64,000 nt of DNA from Ruminococcus sp. Its GTDB lineage: Bacteria; Bacillota; Clostridia; Oscillospirales; Ruminococcaceae. Below are positions 60,846 through 64,000 of the stretch, in pieces. A program made the position numbers and the translations under genes. How positions within the stretch are numbered: position 1 is the stretch's first letter; the number at the start of each line of letters is the position of its first letter. The stretch spans positions 1 through 64,000 of the forward strand of contig SVNM01000004.1 in assembly GCA_015066875.1 (NCBI GenBank), read 5' to 3'. A model generated the notes under the pieces. The model worked only from the letters and a program-made list of their open reading frames with translations. It did not search any database and had not been told where the DNA came from.

Positions 60846-62375
60846 GTGAAAAAAGGATTGAAAAAGCTTTTGTCGCTGGTTTTTACGGGTGTGCTTCTCG
60901 GAGGTAGCGTTACCTCGCTTGCAGCATCAGCCGATGAACCATACGATGTTTACAACTATGACCGCTGGGGCGAGGCTATTCCTTCCCAGGCAGGATATAT
61001 CGCTGAAAAATCGGTTTCGGGAAATGACCTTGGCGTAGGACATTTCAGCTCGCCACAGGATATCTTCCGTGACCACAACGACATCTTCTATATCGTTGAC
61101 AGCGGAAACAACAGAATCGTCACTGTTAATTCTCAGTTTGACGAAGTTCTTAAAGTTTACGATGAGTTTACAATGCCTGATGGCTCAAAGACAACTCTCG
61201 CTGCACCTATGGGAGTTTATGTTTCTGCTGAAAATGACCTTATCTATATTGCCGATAATGAAAACGCAAGAGTTCTTATCTGCGATTACGACGCTAACGT
61301 TGTAAAGGAAATCACAAAGCCTACTTCTGAGGTTTTCGACCAGCAGAGAACCTTCCTTCCTCAGCGTGTTATTGCTGATAAGGCAGGAAACGTTTATATC
61401 GTTCTCGGAAACATTACCACAGGTGCGGCAATGTTTGCTCCCGACGGCGAGTTTATGGGATTTTACGGCGCTAACCGTGTAGAGCCTACTGCGGAAATCG
61501 TGGGCAACTACATTATGAACATCTTTACATCTGAGGAAAAAAAGGCAAGAAAGGCAAGAAATATCCCTACAGGTATCACAAGCTTTGATATTGAGGGCGA
61601 CTTTATCTTTACCTGTACATCTTCAACAACTCAGACCACAGATACAGTAAAGAAGCTCAATGCTGCAGGAAACAATATTTTCTCAGGTCTTGAGCTGAAA
61701 TTCGGCGACTATGTTCCTATGTATGATACATCATCAAACACAAGCTATGCTCCTAAAATCTGCGATATCGACATCGCTGACGACGGAAGCATCAACTGTC
61801 TTGACTTTACAACAGGTCGTGTTTTCCAGTACGATGAGGACTGCAACCTGCTGTTCATTACAGGTACAATAGCTAAACAGCTTGGCGGTTTTGATCAGGT
61901 TTCTGCTCTTGAATCAATGGGCAATAACCTCTACGTTGCCGATAAGCAGAAAAATACAGTTACTGTTTTTGTAGAGACTTCATTCGGTAAAATCGTTCAC
62001 GAGGCTACTGCTCTCTACAATGCAGGCTACTATGAAGAGGCTTTAGAGCCCTGGTATGAGGTTCTCAAGCGTGACGGTAACTACAGAAGAGCTTACATCG
62101 GCGTCGCTTCAGCACTTCTCAATGCGGGCGATTACGAGGGCGCTATGAAATATGCCGAGCTTGCTGATATGCCCGGTATCTACAATAAGGCGTTCGAGGG
62201 ATATCGTATGGACTTCCTGAAGGAACACTTCACAGCTATAATCGTTATAGTGATTATTCTGGCGATAGGTCTGATAATACTCGGCAGATACCTTAAAAAA
62301 CGCAGACTGGCAAAGGAAGCTATCGAAAGAGCAGAGCTTCTTGAAAGACGTTATAAAGCAGGAGAGGAGGAGTAA
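60846..62375 (+). CDS. NHL-repeat / TPR protein with C-terminal membrane anchor
   Basis: 509 residues: signal peptide, then NHL-type propeller repeats (YIVDSGNNRIVTVN, IYIADNENARVLICD, LYVADKQKNTVTVF), a TPR-like helical part (about 375-455, YNAGYYEEALEPWYEVLKR), and one C-terminal membrane helix followed by a basic tail. GTG start. Often annotated as gluconolactonase-like, but the propeller is probably a binding scaffold. Next to the YIP1 and DUF5696 genes as in related clusters. Confidence 0.8.
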   Translation: MKKGLKKLLSLVFTGVLLGGSVTSLAASADEPYDVYNYDRWGEAIPSQAGYIAEKSVSGNDLGVGHFSSPQDIFRDHNDIFYIVDSGNNRIVTVNSQFDEVLKVYDEFTMPDGSKTTLAAPMGVYVSAENDLIYIADNENARVLICDYDANVVKEITKPTSEVFDQQRTFLPQRVIADKAGNVYIVLGNITTGAAMFAPDGEFMGFYGANRVEPTAEIVGNYIMNIFTSEEKKARKARNIPTGITSFDIEGDFIFTCTSSTTQTTDTVKKLNAAGNNIFSGLELKFGDYVPMYDTSSNTSYAPKICDIDIADDGSINCLDFTTGRVFQYDEDCNLLFITGTIAKQLGGFDQVSALESMGNNLYVADKQKNTVTVFVETSFGKIVHEATALYNAGYYEEALEPWYEVLKRDGNYRRAYIGVASALLNAGDYEGAMKYAELADMPGIYNKAFEGYRMDFLKEHFTAIIVIVIILAIGLIILGRYLKKRRLAKEAIERAELLERRYKAGEEE

Positions 62376-62380
62376 CAGCT

Positions 62381-63010
62381 ATGATGGATTTAACTCAGAA
62401 GCAGTGGGTAAAGCATGCCGTTACCCACCCCTTTGAAGGCTTTGAGGATATGAGATGGAAAAAGGCAGGCTCGCTTAAAATCGCAGGTCTTATAGTACTG
62501 CTCTTTTTCTTCGCAACCATTGCCTATGGAAGATTATACGGCTTTCAGTTCTATGTAAGCTATGATAAAACCTTCAATATCATTCCCTATCTCGTTAAGA
62601 GTATCGTCCTGTTTGCTACGTGGGTAGTGGGAAACTGGGCTGTGTGTACTCTCTTTGACGGCGAGGGAACAATGAAGAATATCTGCGTGTACAGTGCGTA
62701 TGCGCTTATCCCGTACATTGCTCAGATTTACATTAATGTAATTCTTTCGCATTTCCTCATCAGAGATGAGTACATCTTTATGCAGGCAATCGAAATAATA
62801 GGTACAGGCTGGACGGTTATACTGATTTTCTCAGCTATCAAGGCTGTGCATCAGTACTCCTTCCTCAAGACTGTGGGAGCAGTTGTGGCTACTGTTGTGG
62901 CAATGCTTATTATGCTGTTCCTTCTTGTACTTCTTCTTTCACTTATCCAGCAGGTTTGGGTATTCATTTTATCAATCTACACAGAGCTTTCATACAGAAT
63001 CAGAGTTTAG
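62381..63010 (+). CDS. YIP1-family membrane protein
   Basis: 209 residues with five membrane segments; cytoplasmic N-terminus THPFEGFEDMRWKKAGSLK, a typical lead-in of the bacterial YIP1 proteins in this cluster type. GAGGAGG upstream; ATG at 62381 or 62384. Role unknown, possibly assembly or regulation of the transporter. Confidence 0.75.
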   Translation: MMDLTQKQWVKHAVTHPFEGFEDMRWKKAGSLKIAGLIVLLFFFATIAYGRLYGFQFYVSYDKTFNIIPYLVKSIVLFATWVVGNWAVCTLFDGEGTMKNICVYSAYALIPYIAQIYINVILSHFLIRDEYIFMQAIEIIGTGWTVILIFSAIKAVHQYSFLKTVGAVVATVVAMLIMLFLLVLLLSLIQQVWVFILSIYTELSYRIRV

Positions 63011-63030
63011 GAACGGCGGTGATATAAGAT

Positions 63031-64000
63031 ATGAAGAATAAATTCAAGAAATTTTTACTTTGTCTGCTTGCTGTTTCAATGATGTCAACAGCAGGTACTA
63101 TTCACGCCGTTAACGACGAGGAAGCAAATTCAGATGCAGTTTCTGCAGAAACAGAGGGTGATGAGACTTCCACTGAAAAAGAGGAGTCAAAGCGTCAGGA
63201 GTCCGTGGAAGAGGTCGAGCTTACCGCCCAGCAGGCTCAGGAGCTTCTTCACCATATAGGTAATGTGGACGGTCTGGATATCTATATGAAAAGCGATGAG
63301 TATGAGGATGAAATCTGGGCTATGCACGGAGGAAATCCCAAGGATAAGGAAGATTATGACAAGAACGCTGAGCCTACTGCCGAGCAGATCGAGGCAGAGG
63401 AGCAGATAGACCTTGTGAAAAAGCTTGGCGACCTCGTTGCCGTTGATCCCGAAAAGGGAAAGGCTGTGGCTTCCTTTGACGACAGCAGTAAATGCGATGA
63501 GGGCAAGGTTTATGTCAGCGAGGCAGGCAGATATCTGCTTTACGTTGATGAGGACCTTACAAAAGCTATAAAAATCCGCCAGGTTATCTCAACTCTTGAT
63601 GATCCTTATCTTTTCAGAACAGCTGACGGAAAAACTTTAGAGCTTATGGACGACGATTACAAGGATATCGAAGCCGTTTACACCTATGACCGCGAAGAAG
63701 ACGGCAAGCTTGTGTTTACCGATGAAGAAGGTACAGGCTTTGCATGGGTAAGTCCTGAGCTTGATAAGGTTTACGGCACATATCGCTATGCTACTGAAAA
63801 CGACAGCTTTAAAATGCTCGTTGATGACAGAAATGCCATTATCGGTCTTGAAAATAAGGAAACAGGCTATATCTGGTGGTCTTCTCCTGTGGGAGCTACA
63901 CGTGATGAGGTTGCTACACCTTTGCTTATCAATGAGCTTCGTTCATCTTCAGTACTTAAGTACGGAGTTCCCGAAAGACGTTCATCAACCTTCCTCCGTT
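63031..64000 (+). CDS. DUF5696-type secreted protein, N-terminal part
   Basis: Runs off the right edge; 323 codons are visible. Signal peptide (MKNKFKKFLLCLLAVSMMST...), acidic low-complexity region with Glu/Thr, then FKMLVDDRNAIIGLENKETG and YIWWSSP, the pattern typical of DUF5696 proteins, which are usually in these ABC clusters. GGCGGTGATA precedes the ATG. Function unknown; possibly a carbohydrate-active domain further on. Confidence 0.7.
   Translation, partial: MKNKFKKFLLCLLAVSMMSTAGTIHAVNDEEANSDAVSAETEGDETSTEKEESKRQESVEEVELTAQQAQELLHHIGNVDGLDIYMKSDEYEDEIWAMHGGNPKDKEDYDKNAEPTAEQIEAEEQIDLVKKLGDLVAVDPEKGKAVASFDDSSKCDEGKVYVSEAGRYLLYVDEDLTKAIKIRQVISTLDDPYLFRTADGKTLELMDDDYKDIEAVYTYDREEDGKLVFTDEEGTGFAWVSPELDKVYGTYRYATENDSFKMLVDDRNAIIGLENKETGYIWWSSPVGATRDEVATPLLINELRSSSVLKYGVPERRSSTFLR

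Overview
The window looks like a chromosome segment of a low-to-mid GC Gram-positive anaerobe of the Ruminococcus / Oscillospiraceae type. The reasons are cellulosome-style parts (two dockerin-bearing secreted proteins, a cohesin-like lipoprotein, Thr-rich linkers), frequent TTG and GTG starts after strong GGAGG sites, consensus sigma-A promoters, ECF and MsmX-type sugar transporters lacking their own ATPase, and a MetH without the activation domain. This assignment is inferred from gene content; no marker gene is present.

Layout. 1-4.4 kb: end of a UPF0104/LPG-synthase-like membrane protein, then a leftward pheA-metH pair. 4.5-13.8 kb: a rightward housekeeping run starting at a divergent promoter: ruvC, ruvA, an SseB-like protein, ruvB, a papain-like protease candidate, glmM, a GIY-YIG protein, a SAM methyltransferase, DUF6440, then the ECF transporter core ecfA1-ecfA2-ecfT. 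13.8-24.8 kb: a YfhO membrane protein with an acidic repeat tail, truA, DUF5711, CvpA-like, a ClpC-like ATPase with a zinc N-terminus, a cohesin-like lipoprotein and an SGNH esterase with dockerin. 24.9-31.7 kb: a lipoprotein, a MarR-controlled pair of ABC exporters, another lipoprotein.

31.7-35.1 kb is the accessory hot spot. Two copies of a ~310-bp imperfect palindrome bracket a lysis cassette (M23 endolysin and two holin-type proteins), a degraded HINT remnant, an immunity candidate, a truncated HINT plus PD-(D/E)xK toxin module, and a DUF2726 gene. 35.2-40.2 kb is one very long secreted papain-family protease with leucine-rich repeats, 28 CxxC/His repeats and a C-terminal dockerin. Three tRNA genes (Gly, Arg, His) follow at 40.5-40.8 kb.

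41.0-47.0 kb: a sugar-type ABC operon (two permeases and a binding lipoprotein) wrapped around an HlyD-like and a MacB-core-like protein. 47.2-49.7 kb: a polar amino-acid ABC importer. 49.9-51.7 kb: a YtrA-type GntR regulator with an ABC-2 transporter. 51.9-53.2 kb: an XRE regulator divergent from an AT-rich zinc-ribbon membrane protein. 53.2-55.3 kb: a NatAB-type ABC pair. 55.3-64.0 kb: a long leader followed by a second sugar-type operon: a 985-residue binding protein, two permeases, an NHL/TPR membrane protein, a YIP1 protein and a DUF5696 protein cut by the window edge.

The most unusual items are the paired palindromes whose arms covary, the orphan toxin/immunity block beside a phage-type lysis cassette, and the giant CxxC-repeat dockerin protease. 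The last may connect, through cohesin-dockerin contacts, with the lipoprotein at 22.0 kb.
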